DNA of 64,000 nucleotides from Monoplex corrugatus (lineage: Eukaryota > Mollusca > Gastropoda > Littorinimorpha > Ranellidae): positions 2,007,374 through 2,071,373 of the forward strand of contig JAPXFY010000012.1 of NCBI GenBank assembly GCA_030674185.1, given 5' to 3'. Made by a program: the position numbers and the translations under genes. Below the pieces are notes generated by a model that saw only the letters and a program-made list of their open reading frames with translations, was not told the origin of the DNA and did no database searches. Below, one piece after another: positions 1-21,741 of this stretch (the first letter of the stretch is position 1; every line of letters starts with the position of its first letter).

Positions 1-1283
1 TGTACACAACACAGAGATAGATTACTGGATGCTTGCTTCAAGCTGTAACACAACACTGATAGATTACTGGATGCTTGTTTCACACTGTAACACAACACAG
101 AGATAGATTACTGGATGATTGCTTCATGCTGTAACACAACACTGATAGATTACTGGATGCTTGTTTCACACTGTAACACAACACAGAGATAGATTACTGG
201 ATGATTGCTTCAAGCTGTAACACAACACTGATAGATTACTGGATGCTTGTTTCACACTGTAACACAACACAGATAGATTACTGGATGATTGCTTCAGGCT
301 GTAACACAACACACAGATAGATTACTGGATGCTTGTTTCACACTGTAACACAACACAGAGATAGATTACTGGATGATTGCTTCAAGCTGTAACACAACAC
401 TGATAGATTACTGGATGCTTGTTTCACACTGTAACACAACACAGAGATAGATTACTGGATGCTTGCTTCAAGCTGTAACACAACACTGATAGATTACTGG
501 ATGCTTGTTTCACACTGTAACACAACACAGATAGATTACTGGATGATTGCTTCAGGCTGTAACACAACACAAGATAGATTACTGGATGCTTGCTTCACAC
601 TGTAACACAACACAGAGATAGATTACTGGATGATTGCTTCAGGCTGTAACACAACACTGATAGATTACTGGATGCTTGTTTCACACTGTAACACAACACA
701 GAGATAGATTACTGGATGCTTGCTTCAAGCTGTAACACAACACAGAGATAGATTACTGGATGATTGCTTCACACTGTAACACAACACAGAGATAGATTAC
801 TGGATGCTTGCTTCAGGCTGTAACACAACACAGAGATAGATTACTGGATGCTTGCTTACACTGTAACACAACACAGAGATAGATTACTGGATGCTTGTTT
901 CACACTGTAACACAACACAGAGATAGATTACTGGATGCTTGCTTCAGGCTGTAACACAACACAGATAGATTACTGGATGATTGCTTCACACTGTAACACA
1001 ACACAGAGATAGATTACTGGATGCTTGTTTCAGGCTGTAACACAACACAGATAGATTACTGGATGCTTGCTTCAAGCTGTAACACAATACAGATAGATTA
1101 CTGGATGCTTGCTTCAAGCTGTAACACAACACAGATAGATTACTGGATGCTTGCTTCATGCTGTAACACAACACGGAGATAGATTACTGGATGCTTGCTT
1201 CAAGCTGTAACACAACACAGAGATAGATTACTGGATGCTTGCTTCAAGCTGTAACACAACACAGAGATAGATTACTGGATGCT
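1..1283. repeat. 42/44-bp minisatellite (right part of a macro-unit)
   Basis: Tandem copies of a 42-44 bp unit built around GATAGATTACTGGATGCTTG and CTGTAACACAACAC. Length variation comes mainly from the presence or absence of a GA dinucleotide (CAGAGATAG versus CAGATAG or CTGATAG). Variant letters (TGATTG, TGCTTG, AAGCTG, AGGCTG, CACTG) are mixed along the array. The same array recurs at 2767-5121, 6620-9232 and 10735-13126, so this is the right part of a macro-unit that begins before the window. Short open frames here reflect repeat periodicity and are not genes. Confidence 0.95.
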
Positions 1284-1315
1284 TGAATCAACGGACTGTG
1301 TGCTTTTATTTCACT

Positions 1316-1366
<51 letters not shown>

Positions 1367-2534
1367 TTCATTCATTTATTTATTTGTTTATTTATGTATT
1401 TTTATTTATTCTGAAAACCACAACCTTTATGCAGACCGACAGACTGACTGTTTTGAATGAAGTTCATGAAAAAGGAAATGTACCATGTAGTGATAATTAT
1501 GATGGTATGTTTGGTAATTGACAGTTTTAAGTACAGCTGTAACATGTAGTGATAATTATGATGGTATGTTTGGTAATTGACAGTTTTAAGTACAACTGTA
1601 ACATGTAGTGATAATTATGATGGAATGTTTGGTAATTGACAGTTTTAAGTACAACTGTAACATGTAGTGATAATTATGATGATATGTTTGGTAATTGACA
1701 GTTTTAAGTACAACTGTAATATGTAGTGATAATTATGATGGTATGTTTGGTAATTGACAGTTTTAAGTACAACTGTAACATGTAGTGATAATTATGATGG
1801 AATGTTTGGTAATTGACAGTTTTAAGTACAACTGTAATATGTAGTGATAATTATGATGGTCTGTTTGGTAATTGACAGTTTTAAGTACAGCTGTAACATG
1901 TAGTGATAATTATGATGGTCTGTTTGGTAATTGACAGTTTTAAGTACAACTGTAATATGTAGTGATAATTATGATGGTCTGTTTGGTAATTGACAGTTTT
2001 AAGTACAACTGTGACTCCCTGTCTGTCTGACTCCCTATCTGTTTCCCTGTCTGGCTGACTCCCTGTCTGTCTGTTTCCCTGTCTGTCTCCCTGTCTGTCT
2101 GACTCCCTGTCTCTCTCCCTGTCTGTCTGACTTCCTGTCTGTCTCCCTGTCTGTCTGACTTCCTGTCTGTCTCTGTCTGTCTCCCTGCCTGTCCGTCTCA
2201 CTGTCTGTCTGTCTCCCAATCTATCTGTCTCCCTGCCTCCCAATCTGTCTGTCTCCTTGTCTCCCAGTCTGACTCTCTCAGTCTCTGTCTCTTTGTCTTT
2301 CTCCCTGTCTGTCTGTCTCCCTGTCTCCCTGTCTGTTTCCCTGTCTGTCTCCCTGTTTGTCTCTCTGTCTGTCTGTCTCCCTGTCTCAGTGTCTTGTCTT
2401 CCTGTCTGTCTTTTTGTCTGTTTCATTGTCGGTCATCTGTCTTTGTCTTCCTGTCTGTCTTTTTGTCTGTTTCATTGTCGGTCATCTGTCTTGTCTGTTT
2501 TATCTGAGTCCTACACACACACCACACACACACA

Positions 2535-2592
<58 letters not shown>

Positions 2593-5121
2593 ACTCACAA
2601 ATGTTACACACACACAAATGTTAATTAGTTTTGCATATATATATATACTGATGTGGTGACTGTCCACCCAAATCTGCCATCAGTGATCAGGCAGACTGTG
2701 TCAGCATACCATTACCAGTGTGGTTACTGCCCACCCAAATCTGGACTGTGAGTTGTGCTTTGCTGCAGGCTGTAACACAACACAGAGATAGATTACTGGA
2801 CGCTTGTTTCACACTGTAACACAACACAGAGATAGATTACTGGACGCTTGTTTCACACTGTAACACAACACAGAGATAGATTACTGGACGCTTGTTTCAC
2901 ACTGTAACACAACACAGAGATAGATTACTGGACGCTTGTTTCACACTGTATCACAACACAGAGATAGATTACTGGACGCTTGTTTCACACTGTAACACAA
3001 CACAGAGATAGATTACTGGACGCTTGTTTCACACTGTAACACAACACAGAGATAGATTACTGGACGCTTGTTTCACACTGTATCACAACACAGAGATAGA
3101 TTACTGGACGCTTGTTTCACACTGTAACACAACACAGAGATAGATTACTGGACGCTTGTTTCACACTGTAACACAACACAGAGATAGATTACTGGACGCT
3201 TGTTTCACACTGTAACACAACACAGAGATAGATTACTGGACGCTTGTTTCACACTGTAACACAACACTGATAGATTACTGGATGCTTGCTTCAGGCTGTA
3301 ACACAAACAGAGATAGATTACTGGATGCTTGCTTCACACTGTAACACAACACTGATAGATTACTGGATGCTTGCTTCACACTGTAACACAACACTGATAG
3401 ATTACTGGATGCTTGCTTCAAGCTGTAACACAACACGGAGATAGATTACTGGATGCTTGTTTCACACTGTAAGTGTAACACAACACTGATAGATTACTGG
3501 ATGCTTGCTTCAAGCTGTAACACAACACGGAGATAGATTACTGGATGCTTGCTTCACACTGTAAGTGTAACACAACACTGATAGATTACTGGATGCTTGC
3601 TTCACACTGTAACACAACACTGATAGATTACTGGATGCTTGCTTCAAGCTGTAACACAACACGGAGATAGATTACTGGATGCTTGCTTCAAGCTGTAACA
3701 CAACACAGAGATAGATTACTGGATGCTTGCTTCAACTTCAAGCTGTAACACAACACAGAGATAGATTACTGGATGCTTGCTTCAAGCTGTAACACAACAC
3801 AGAGATAGATTACTGGATGCTTGCTTCAAGCTGTAACACAACACAGAGATAGATTACTGGATGCTTGCTTCAAGCTGTAACACAACACAGATAGATTACT
3901 GGATGCTTGCTTCAAGCTGTAACACAAACAGAGATAGATTACTGGATGCTTGCTTCAGGCTGTAACACAACACAGATAGATTACTGGATGCTTGCTTCGA
4001 GCTGTAACACAACACAGATAGATTACCGGATGCTTGCTTCATGCTGTAACACAACACAGAGATAGATTACTGGATGATTGCTTCAGGCTGTAACACAACA
4101 CAGAGATAGATTACTGGATGCTTGCTTCACACTGTAACACAACACAGAGATAGATTACTGGATGCTTGCTTCAAGCTGTAACACAACACTGATAGATTAC
4201 TGGATGCTTGTTTCACACTGTAACACAACACAGAGATAGATTACTGGATGATTGCTTCAAGCTGTAACACAACACTGATAGATTACTGGATGCTTGTTTC
4301 ACACTGTAACACAACACAGAGATAGATTACTGGATGCTTGCTTCAAGCTGTAACACAACACTGATAGATTACTGGATGCTTGTTTCACACTGTAACACAA
4401 CACAGATAGATTACTGGATGATTGCTTCAGGCTGTAACACAACACACAGATAGATTACTGGATGCTTGCTTCACACTGTAACACAACACAGAGATAGATT
4501 ACTGGATGATTGCTTCAGGCTGTAACACAACACTGATAGATTACTGGATGCTTGTTTCACACTGTAACACAACACAGAGATAGATTACTGGATGCTTGCT
4601 TCAAGCTGTAACACAACACAGAGATAGATTACTGGATGATTGCTTCACACTGTAACACAACACAGAGATAGATTACTGGATGCTTGCTTCAGGCTGTAAC
4701 ACAACCCCCACAAGAGATAGATTACTGGATGCTTGTTTCACACTGTAACACAACACAGAGATAGATTACTGGATGCTTGCTTCAGGCTGTAACACAACAC
4801 AGATAGATTACTGGATGATTGCTTCACACTGTAACACAACACAGAGATAGATTACTGGATGCTTGTTTCAGGCTGTAACACAACACAGATAGATTACTGG
4901 ATGCTTGCTTCAAGCTGTAACACAATACAGATAGATTACTGGATGCTTGCTTCAAGCTGTAACACAACACAGATAGATTACTGGATGCTTGCTTCATGCT
5001 GTAACACAACACGGAGATAGATTACTGGATGCTTGCTTCAAGCTGTAACACAACACAGAGATAGATTACTGGATGCTTGCTTCAAGCTGTAACACAACAC
5101 AGAGATAGATTACTGGATGCT
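1284..5121. repeat. Macro-unit 1 of higher-order tandem repeat (3838 bp)
   Basis: First complete copy of a macro-repeat, delimited by the junction AATCAACGGACTGTGTGC. Internal order: TTTA microsatellite (about 1313-1411); short spacer; nine copies of a 59-bp repeat (1484-2010); CTGTCTGTCTCC-rich low-complexity block (2011-2500); CA tract (about 2512-2600); ~150-bp spacer ending CTTTGCTGCAGG (2618-2766); then the 42/44-bp minisatellite (2767-5121). The minisatellite starts with about eleven near-identical GGACGC-type units and continues with mixed GGATGC/GGATGA units. Confidence 0.95.
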
Positions 5122-13126
<8,005 letters not shown>

Positions 13127-13158
13127 TGAATCAACGGACTGTGTGCTTTTATTTCACT

Positions 13159-13213
<55 letters not shown>

Positions 13214-14517
13214 TTCATTCATTTATTTATTTGTTTATTTATGTATTTTTATTTATTCTGAAAACCACAACCTTTATGCAGACCGACAGACTGACTGTTT
13301 TGAATGAAGTTCATGAAAAAGGAAATGTACCATGTAGTGATAATTATGATGGTATGTTTGGTAATTGACAGTTTTAAGTACAGCTGTAACATGTAGTGAC
13401 AATTATGATGGTATGTTTGGTAATTGACAGTTTTAAGTACAACTGTAACATGTAGTGATAATTATGATGGTATGTTTGGTAATTGACAGTTTTAAGTACA
13501 ACTGTAACATGTAGTGATAATTATGATGGTATGTTTGGTAATTGACAGTTTTAAGTACAACTGTAACATGTAGTGATAATTATGATGGAATGTTTGGTAA
13601 TTGACAGTTTTAAGTACAACTGTAACATGTAGTGATAATTATGATGATATGTTTGGTAATTGACAGTTTTAAGTACAACTGTAATATGTAGTGATAATTA
13701 TGATGGTATGTTTGGTAATTGACAGTTTTAAGTACAACTGTAACATGTAGTGATAATATATGATGGAATGTTTGGTAATTGACAGTTTTAAGTACAACTG
13801 TAATATGTAGTGATAATTATGATGGTCTGTTTGGTAATTGACAGTTTTAAGTACAGCTGTAACATGTAGTGATAATTATGATGGTCTGTTTGGTAATTGA
13901 CAGTTTTAAGTACAACTGTAATATGTAGTGATAATTATGATGGTCTGTTTGGTAATTGACAGTTTTAAGTACAACTGTAACATGTAGTGATAATTATGAT
14001 GGTATGTTTGGTAATTGACAGTTTTAAGTACAACTGTAATATGTAGTGATAATTATGATGGTATGTTTGGTAATTGACAGTTTTAAGTACAACTGTAACA
14101 TGTAGTGATAATTATGATGGAATGTTTGGTAATTGACAGTTTTAAGTACAACTGTAATATGTAGTGATAATTATGATGGTCTGTTTGGTAATTGACAGTT
14201 TTAAGTACAGCTGTAACATGTAGTGATAATTATGATGGTCTGTTTGGTAATTGACAGTTTTAAGTACAACTGTAATATGTAGTGATAATTATGATGGTCT
14301 GTTTGGTAATTGACAGTTTTAAGTACAACTGTAACATGTAGTGATAATTATGATGGTATGTTTGGTAATTGACAGTTTTAAGTACAACTGTAATATGTAG
14401 TGATAATTATGATGGTATGTTTGGTAATTGACAGTTTTAAGTACAACTGTAACATGTAGTGATAATTATGATGGTCTGTTTGGTAACTGACAGTTTTAAG
14501 TACAACTGTAATATGTA
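13127..14517. repeat. Partial macro-unit 4 with expanded 59-bp array
   Basis: Starts like the other macro-units (AATCAACGGACTG junction, TTTA tract about 13159-13255). Its 59-bp array (13331-14517) has roughly twenty units instead of nine and never reaches the CTGT and CA blocks. The unit core is TAGTGATAATTATGATGG plus GGTAATTGACAGTTTTAAGT. The order of variants (GTATG, GAATG, GATATG, GTCTG) shows that blocks of several units were duplicated together. At its right end it passes directly into the ~61-bp satellite. Confidence 0.93.
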
Positions 14518-17500
14518 GTGATATGATTGTAATGACATGCACACATATGGGGTAATTGACAGTTACATAGTGTAATATGTAGTGATATGGTAATGACACA
14601 CACACACAGATGGGGTAATTGACAGATATATAGTGTAATATGTAGTGATATGATGGTAATGACACGCACACAGATGGGGTAATTGACAGTTATATAGTGT
14701 AATATGTAGTGATATGGTAATGACACACACACACAGATGGGGTAATTGACAGTTACATAGTGTAATATGTAGTGATATGGTAATGACACACACACACAGA
14801 TGGGGTAATTGACAGTTACATAGTGTAATATGTAGTGATATGGTAATGACACACAAACACACAGATGGGGTAATTGACAGTTACATAGTGTAATATGTAG
14901 TGATATGGTAATGACATGCACACAGATGGGGTAATTGACAGTTATATAGTGTAATATGTAGTGATATGATGGTAATGACACACACACAGATGGGGTAATT
15001 GACAGTTAATAGTGTAATATGTAGTGATGTGGTAATGACACACACACACACACAGATGGGGTAATTGACAGTTATATAGTGTAATATGTAGTGATATGGT
15101 AATGACACACACACAGATGGGGTAATTGACAGTTATATAGTGTAATATGTAGTGATATGGTAATGACACACACACACACAGATGGGGTAATTGACAGTTA
15201 TATAGTGTAATATGTAGTGATATGATGGTAAAGACACACACACAGATGGGGTAATTGACAGTTATATAGTGTAATATGTAGTGATATGGTAATGACACAC
15301 ACACAGATGGGGTAATTGACAGTTATATAGTGTAATATGTAGTGATATTGTAATGACACGCACACAGATGGGGTAATTGACAGTTACAGAGTGTAATATG
15401 TAGTGATATGGTAATGACATGCACACAGATGGGGTAATTGACAGTTATATAGTGTAATATGTAGTGATATGGTAATGACACACACACAGATGGGGTAATT
15501 GACAGTTACATAGTGTAATATGTAGTGATATGGTAATGACACACACACAATGGGGTAATGACAGTTAATAGTGTAATAGTATGATATGTAATGACACACA
15601 CAGATGGGGTAATTGACATTAATAGTGTAATATGTAGAGGTAATGACACACACACAGAGGGAATTGACAGTTTATAGTGAATATGTATGATATGGTAAGA
15701 CACACACACAGTGGGTAATTGACAGTTAATAGTGTAATATGTATGATATGGTAATGAACACACAGATGGGTAATTGACAGTTAATAGTGTAATATGTAGT
15801 ATGAGTAATGACACACACAGATGGGTAATTGACAGTTAAAGTTAATATTAGTGAATGTAAGACAACACACAGATGGGTAATGACATATATGTAATGTATA
15901 TGGTAATGACACAACACAGATGGGTAATGACAGTTATATAGTGAATATGTATGATGTAATCAACACAGAGGGGTAATTGACAGTTATATAGTGTAAATGT
16001 ATGATATGGTAATGACAACCACAGAGGGAATTGACAGTTAATAGTGTAAATGTTGTATTGGTAATGACAACACACAGATGGGTAATTGACAGTTATATAG
16101 TTAATATGTAGTGATATGTAATGACACACACACAGATGGTAATGACAGTTAATAGTGTAATATGTAGTGATGTAATGACAACACAGATGGGGTAATTGAC
16201 AGTTAATAGTGTAATATTATGATATGGTAATGACACACACAGATGGGAATGACAGTTAATAGTGTAATAGTATTATAGGATACACACACAGATGGGTAAT
16301 TGACAGTTAATAGTGTAATATGATATATTGTAATGACACACACAGATGGGTAATTGACAGTTACATAGTGTAAATGTATGATTGGTAATGACACACACAC
16401 AGATGGGTAATGACAGTTATATAGGTAATATGTAGTGAATGGTAATGACACACACACAAGGGGTAATTGACAGTTAATAGTGTAATATGTAGTGATGGTA
16501 ATGACACACACACAGATGGGTAATTGACAGTTATATAGTGTAATATGTATGATATGGTAATGACACACACAGATGGGGTAATTGACAGTTACATAGTGTA
16601 ATATGTAGTGATATGGTAATGACACACACACAGATGGGTAATTGACATTATAGTGTAATAGTAGTGATATGGTAATGACACACACACGATGGGTAATTGA
16701 CAGTTAAATAGTGTAATATGTAGTGATAGATGTAATGACACAACACAGATGGGTAATTGACAGTTACATAGTGTAATATGTAGTGATATGGTAATGACAT
16801 GCACACAGATGGGGTAATTGACAGTTATATAGTGTAATATGTAGTGATATGGTAATGACACACACACACAGATGGGTAATTGACAGTTATATAGTGTAAT
16901 ATGTAGTGATTGGTAATGACACACACACAGATGGGTAATTGACAGTTAATAGTGTAATATGTAGTGAATGATGGTAATGACACACACACAGATGGGGTAA
17001 TTGACAGTTATATAGTGTAATATGTAGTGATATGATGGTAATGACACACACACAGATGGGGTAATTGACAGTTATATAGTGTAATATGTAGTGATATGAT
17101 GGTAATGACACACACACAGATGGGTAATTGACAGTTAATAGTGTAATATGTAGTGATATGATGGTAATGACACACACCACAGATGGGTAATTGACAGTTA
17201 TATAGTGTAATATGTAGTGATATGGTAATGACACACACACAACAGGGGTAATTGACAGTTATATAGTGTAATATGTAGTGAAATGGTAATGACACACACA
17301 CAGATGGGGTAATTGACAGTTACATAGTGTAATATGTAGTGATGTGGTAATGACACACACACAGATGGGTAAATTGACAGTTATCAAGTGTAATATGTAG
17401 TGAGTGTGGTAATGACACACACACAGATGAGGGGTAATTGACAGTTATATAGTGTAATATGTAGTGGTATGGTAATGACACACACACACAGATGGGTAAT

Positions 17501-20500
17501 TGACAGTTACATAGTGTAATATGTAGTGATATGGTAATGACACACACACACAGATGGGGTAATTGACAGTTACATAGTGTAATATGTAGTGATATGCTAA
17601 TGACATGTACACAGATGGGGTAATTGACAGTTATATAGTGTAATATGTAGTGATATGATGGTAATGACACACACACAGATGGGGTAATTGACAGTTATAT
17701 AGTGTAAATATGTAGTGATATGATGGTAATGACATGCACACCACAGATGGGGTAATTGACAGTTAAATAGTGTAATATGTAGTGATATGATGGTAATGAC
17801 ACACACACAGATGGGGTAATTGACAGTTATATAGTGTAATATGTAGTGATATGGTAATGACACACACACAGATGGGGTAATTGACAGTTTATATAGTGTA
17901 ATATGTAGTGATATTGGTAAAGACACACACACAGATGGGGTAATTGACAGTTACATAGTGTAATATGTAGTGATATATGGTAATGACACACACACAGATG
18001 GGGTAATTGACAGTTATATAGTGTAATATGTAGTGATATGGTAATGACACACCACACAGATGGGGTAATTGACAGTTACATAGTGTAATATGTAATGATA
18101 TGATGTAATGACACACAACAGATGGGGTAATTGACAGTTATATAGTGTAATATGTAGTGATATGGTAATGACACACACACAGATGGGGTAATTGACAGTT
18201 ATATAGTGTAATATGTAGTGATATGATGTAATGAACACACACAGATGGGGTAATTGACAGTTACATAGTGTAATATGTAGTGATATGATGGTAATGACAC
18301 ACACACAGATGGGGTAATTGACAGTTATATAGTGTAAATATGTAGTGATATGGTAATGACACACACACACAGATGGGGTAATTGACAGTTACATAGTGTA
18401 ATATGTAGTGATATGATGGTAATGACACACACACAGATGGGGTAATTGACAGTTAATAGTGTAATATGTAGTGATATGGTAATGACCACACACACAGATG
18501 GGGTAATTGACAGTTAATAGTGTAATATGTAGTGATATGGTAATGACACACACACAGATGGGGTAATTGACAGTTATATAGTGTAATATGTAGTGATATG
18601 GTAATGACACACACACACAGATGGGGTAATTGACAGTTAATAGTGTAATATGTAGTGATATGGTAATGACACACACACAGATGGGGTAATTGACAGTTAT
18701 ATAGTGTAATATGTAGTGATATGGTAATGACACACACACAGATGGGGTAATTGACAGTTAATAGTGTAATATGTAGTGATTATGGTAATGACACACACAC
18801 AGATGGGGTAATTGACAGTTACATAGTGTAATATGTAGTGATGAGGTAATGACAGCACACAGATGGGGTAATTGACAGTTATATAGTGTAATATGTAGTG
18901 ATGATGGTAATGACACACACACAGATGGGGTAATTGACAGTTTATATAGTGTAATATGTAGTGATATGGTAATGACACACACACAGATGGGGTAATTGAC
19001 AGTTATATAGTGTAATATGTAGTGATATGGTAATGACACACACACAGAGGGGTAATTGACAGTTACATAGTGTAATATGTAGTGATATATGGTAATGACA
19101 CACACAGATGGGTAATTGACAGTTATATAGTGTAATATGTAGTGATATGGTAATGACACACACACAGATGGGGTAATTGACAGTTACATAGTGTAATATG
19201 TATGTGATATGGTAATGAACAGCACACAGATGGGGTAATTGACAGTTAATAGTGTAATATGTAGTGATATGGTAATGACACCACACACAGATGGGGTAAT
19301 TGACAGTTACATAGTGTAATATGTAGTGATATGATGGTAATGACACACACACAGAGGGTAATTGACAGTTATATAGTGTAATATGTAGTGATGATGGTAA
19401 TGACACACACACAGATGGGGTAATTGACAGTTACATAGTGTAATATGTAGTGATGATGGTAATGACACACACACAGATGGGGTAATTGACAGTTAATAGT
19501 GTAATATGTAGTGATAGATGGTAATGACACACACACAGATGGGGTAATTGACAGTTACATAGTGTAATATGTAGTGATATGATGTAATGACACACACACA
19601 GATGGGGTAATTGACAGTTACATAGTGTAATATGTAGTGATATGATGGTAATGACATGCACACAGAGGGGTAATTGACAGTTACATAGTGTAATATGTAG
19701 TGATATGGTAATGACACACACACAGATGGGGTAATTGACAGTTAATAGTGTAATATGTAGTGATATGGTAATGACATCACACAGATGGGTAATTGACAGT
19801 TACATAGTGTAATATGTAGTGTATTGGTAATGACACACCCACAGAGTGGGTAATTGACAGTTAATAGTGTAAATGTAGTGATATGGTAATGACACACACA
19901 CAGATGGGGTAATTGACAGTTATATAGTGTAATATGTAGTGATATGGTAATGACACACACACAGATGGGTAATTGACAGTTATATAGTGTAATATGTAGT
20001 GATATGATGGTATTGACATGCACACAGATGGGGTAATTGACAGTTATATAGTGTAATATGTATTGATATTATGGTAATGACACGCACACAGATGGGGTAA
20101 TTGACAGTTATATAGTGTAATATGTACTGATATAATGGTAATGACATGCACCCAGATGGGGTAATTGACAGTTATATAGTGTAATATGTAGTGATATGAT
20201 GGTATTGACATGCACACAGATGGGGTAATTGACAGTTATATAGTGTAATATGTAGTGATATGGTGGTAATGACACACACAGATGGGGTAATTGACAGTTA
20301 TATAGTGTAATATGTAGTGATATGATGGTAATGACACACACACAGATGGGGGTAATTGACAGTTATATAGTGTAATATGTAGTGATATGATGGTAATGAC
20401 ACGCACACAGATGGGGTAATTGACAGTTACAGAGTGTAATATGTAGTGATATGATGGTAATGACACGCACACAGATGGGGTAATTGACAGTTACAGAGTG

Positions 20501-20996
20501 TAATATGTAGTGATATGATGGTAATGACACGCACACAGATGGGGTAATTGACAGTTATATAGTGTAATATGTAATGATATGATGGTAATGACACACACAC
20601 AGATGGGGTAATTGACAGTTATATAGTGTAATATGTAGTGATATGGTAATGACACGCACACAGATGGGGTAATTGACAGTTATATAGTGTAATATGTAGT
20701 GATATGGTAATGACATGCACACAGATGGGGTAATTGACAGTTATATAGTGTAATATGTAGTGATATGGTAATGACATGCACACAGATGGGGTAATTGACA
20801 GTTATATAGTGTAATATGTAGTGATATGGTAATGACACGCACACAGATGGGGTAATTGACAGTTATTTAGTGTAATATGTAGTGATATGATGGTAATGAC
20901 ACGCACACAGATGGGGTAATTGACAGTTATATAGTGTAATATGTAGTGATATGATGGTAATGACACGCACACAGATGGGGTAATTGACAGTTACAT
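14518..20996. repeat. ~61-bp satellite with internal CA tract, about 100 copies
   Basis: Tandem unit of 58-64 bp: TAGTGATATGGTAATGACAC, a short CA tract, AGATGGGGTAATTGACAGTT, then ATATAGTGTAATATG. It shares TAGTGATA, ATGATGGTA, GGTAATTGACAGTT and TGTAATATG, in the same order, with the adjoining 59-bp repeat, so the two are related by descent. Units alternate between GATATGG and GATATGATGG forms and between ATATAGTG and ACATAGTG forms. The many minus-strand open frames are periodicity artefacts. From about 15540 to 16790 the units are heavily pitted with deletions. Confidence 0.95.
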
Positions 20997-21741
20997 AACA
21001 TCAGGAGAATATACAGTGATATACTCTGGTGATTATTCACAAGAAAGAGGAGTAGGCATCATAATGGACAAAGACAAATCAAAAGCAGTTAAGGGATACT
21101 GGGCTGTGTCCGACAGAGTTTTGCTGGTCAATTTGGGAGGCAAACCATTTGATGTCAACATCATTCAGGTGTATGCACCAACATCCGCAAGTACTCGGGA
21201 AGACATCGACAACTTTTACGAAGTGTTAGAGATGGCCAAGGTCCAATGTAAATCACAAGAAGTTACAGTCATAATGGGAGATTTTAATGCTAAAGTGGGA
21301 CAGGATAGGGTGGAGGATATAGTTGGACCTCATGGCCTTTGTACACAAAATGAAAGGGGAGGGAAACTTGTAGAATGGGCACAGATAAATGAGTTCATAG
21401 TAGGAAACACCTGGTTTGAGCAGCCTAATAGAAGAAAATGGACTTGGATGAGTCCAAGAGATAATACCAAAAATCAAATTGACTACATCCTGATCAACAA
21501 AAGATTTAGAAATTCTTTACTGTCAGCAAAAACACTACCAGGCGCAGACTGCAACAGTGACCACAATCCTGTAGTGGGAAGATTTAGGCTGAAATTTAGG
21601 AAAAGGAAGCAGACCAAAAGCAACATCAAACTAAACCTTGGACACTTAAAGACAGATGAAATGATACGTAAAAAATTTAATGTACATGTTCAAAACAAAT
21701 TCAGTGCTCTGGAAGACGTTGGTGACAATGAGGAGCAATGA
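20997..21741 (+). pseudogene. Apurinic-like endonuclease domain of LINE family A, N-terminally truncated
   Basis: An open frame of about 248 codons enters from the truncation point and ends at TGA 21739-21741. It is an exonuclease-endonuclease-phosphatase fold domain, which in LINEs nicks target DNA to prime reverse transcription. Visible motifs: YAPTSAS, VIMGDFNAKVGQD (metal-binding D and N), GNTWF, NQIDYIL and the catalytic SDH box in ADCNSDHNPVV. The N-terminal part with the first catalytic N and E residues is lost to 5' truncation. The natural protein would continue into the linker and RT; here a stop interrupts it. A shifted frame resumes with similarity to the linker of copy 2. Confidence 0.85.

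Noticed and set aside
1881..2426. Arginine/aspartate/threonine-rich frames in the CTGT block, repeated in each macro-unit
   Set aside because: Translation of a simple CTGTCTGTCTCC repeat. Both strands are open and no gene-like composition or splice sites are present.
14378..20472. Dozens of cysteine/histidine/tyrosine-rich minus-strand frames that look like small secreted peptides
   Set aside because: They are frame-shifted readings of the 61-bp satellite. Frames change whenever a unit changes length, so no stable product exists.
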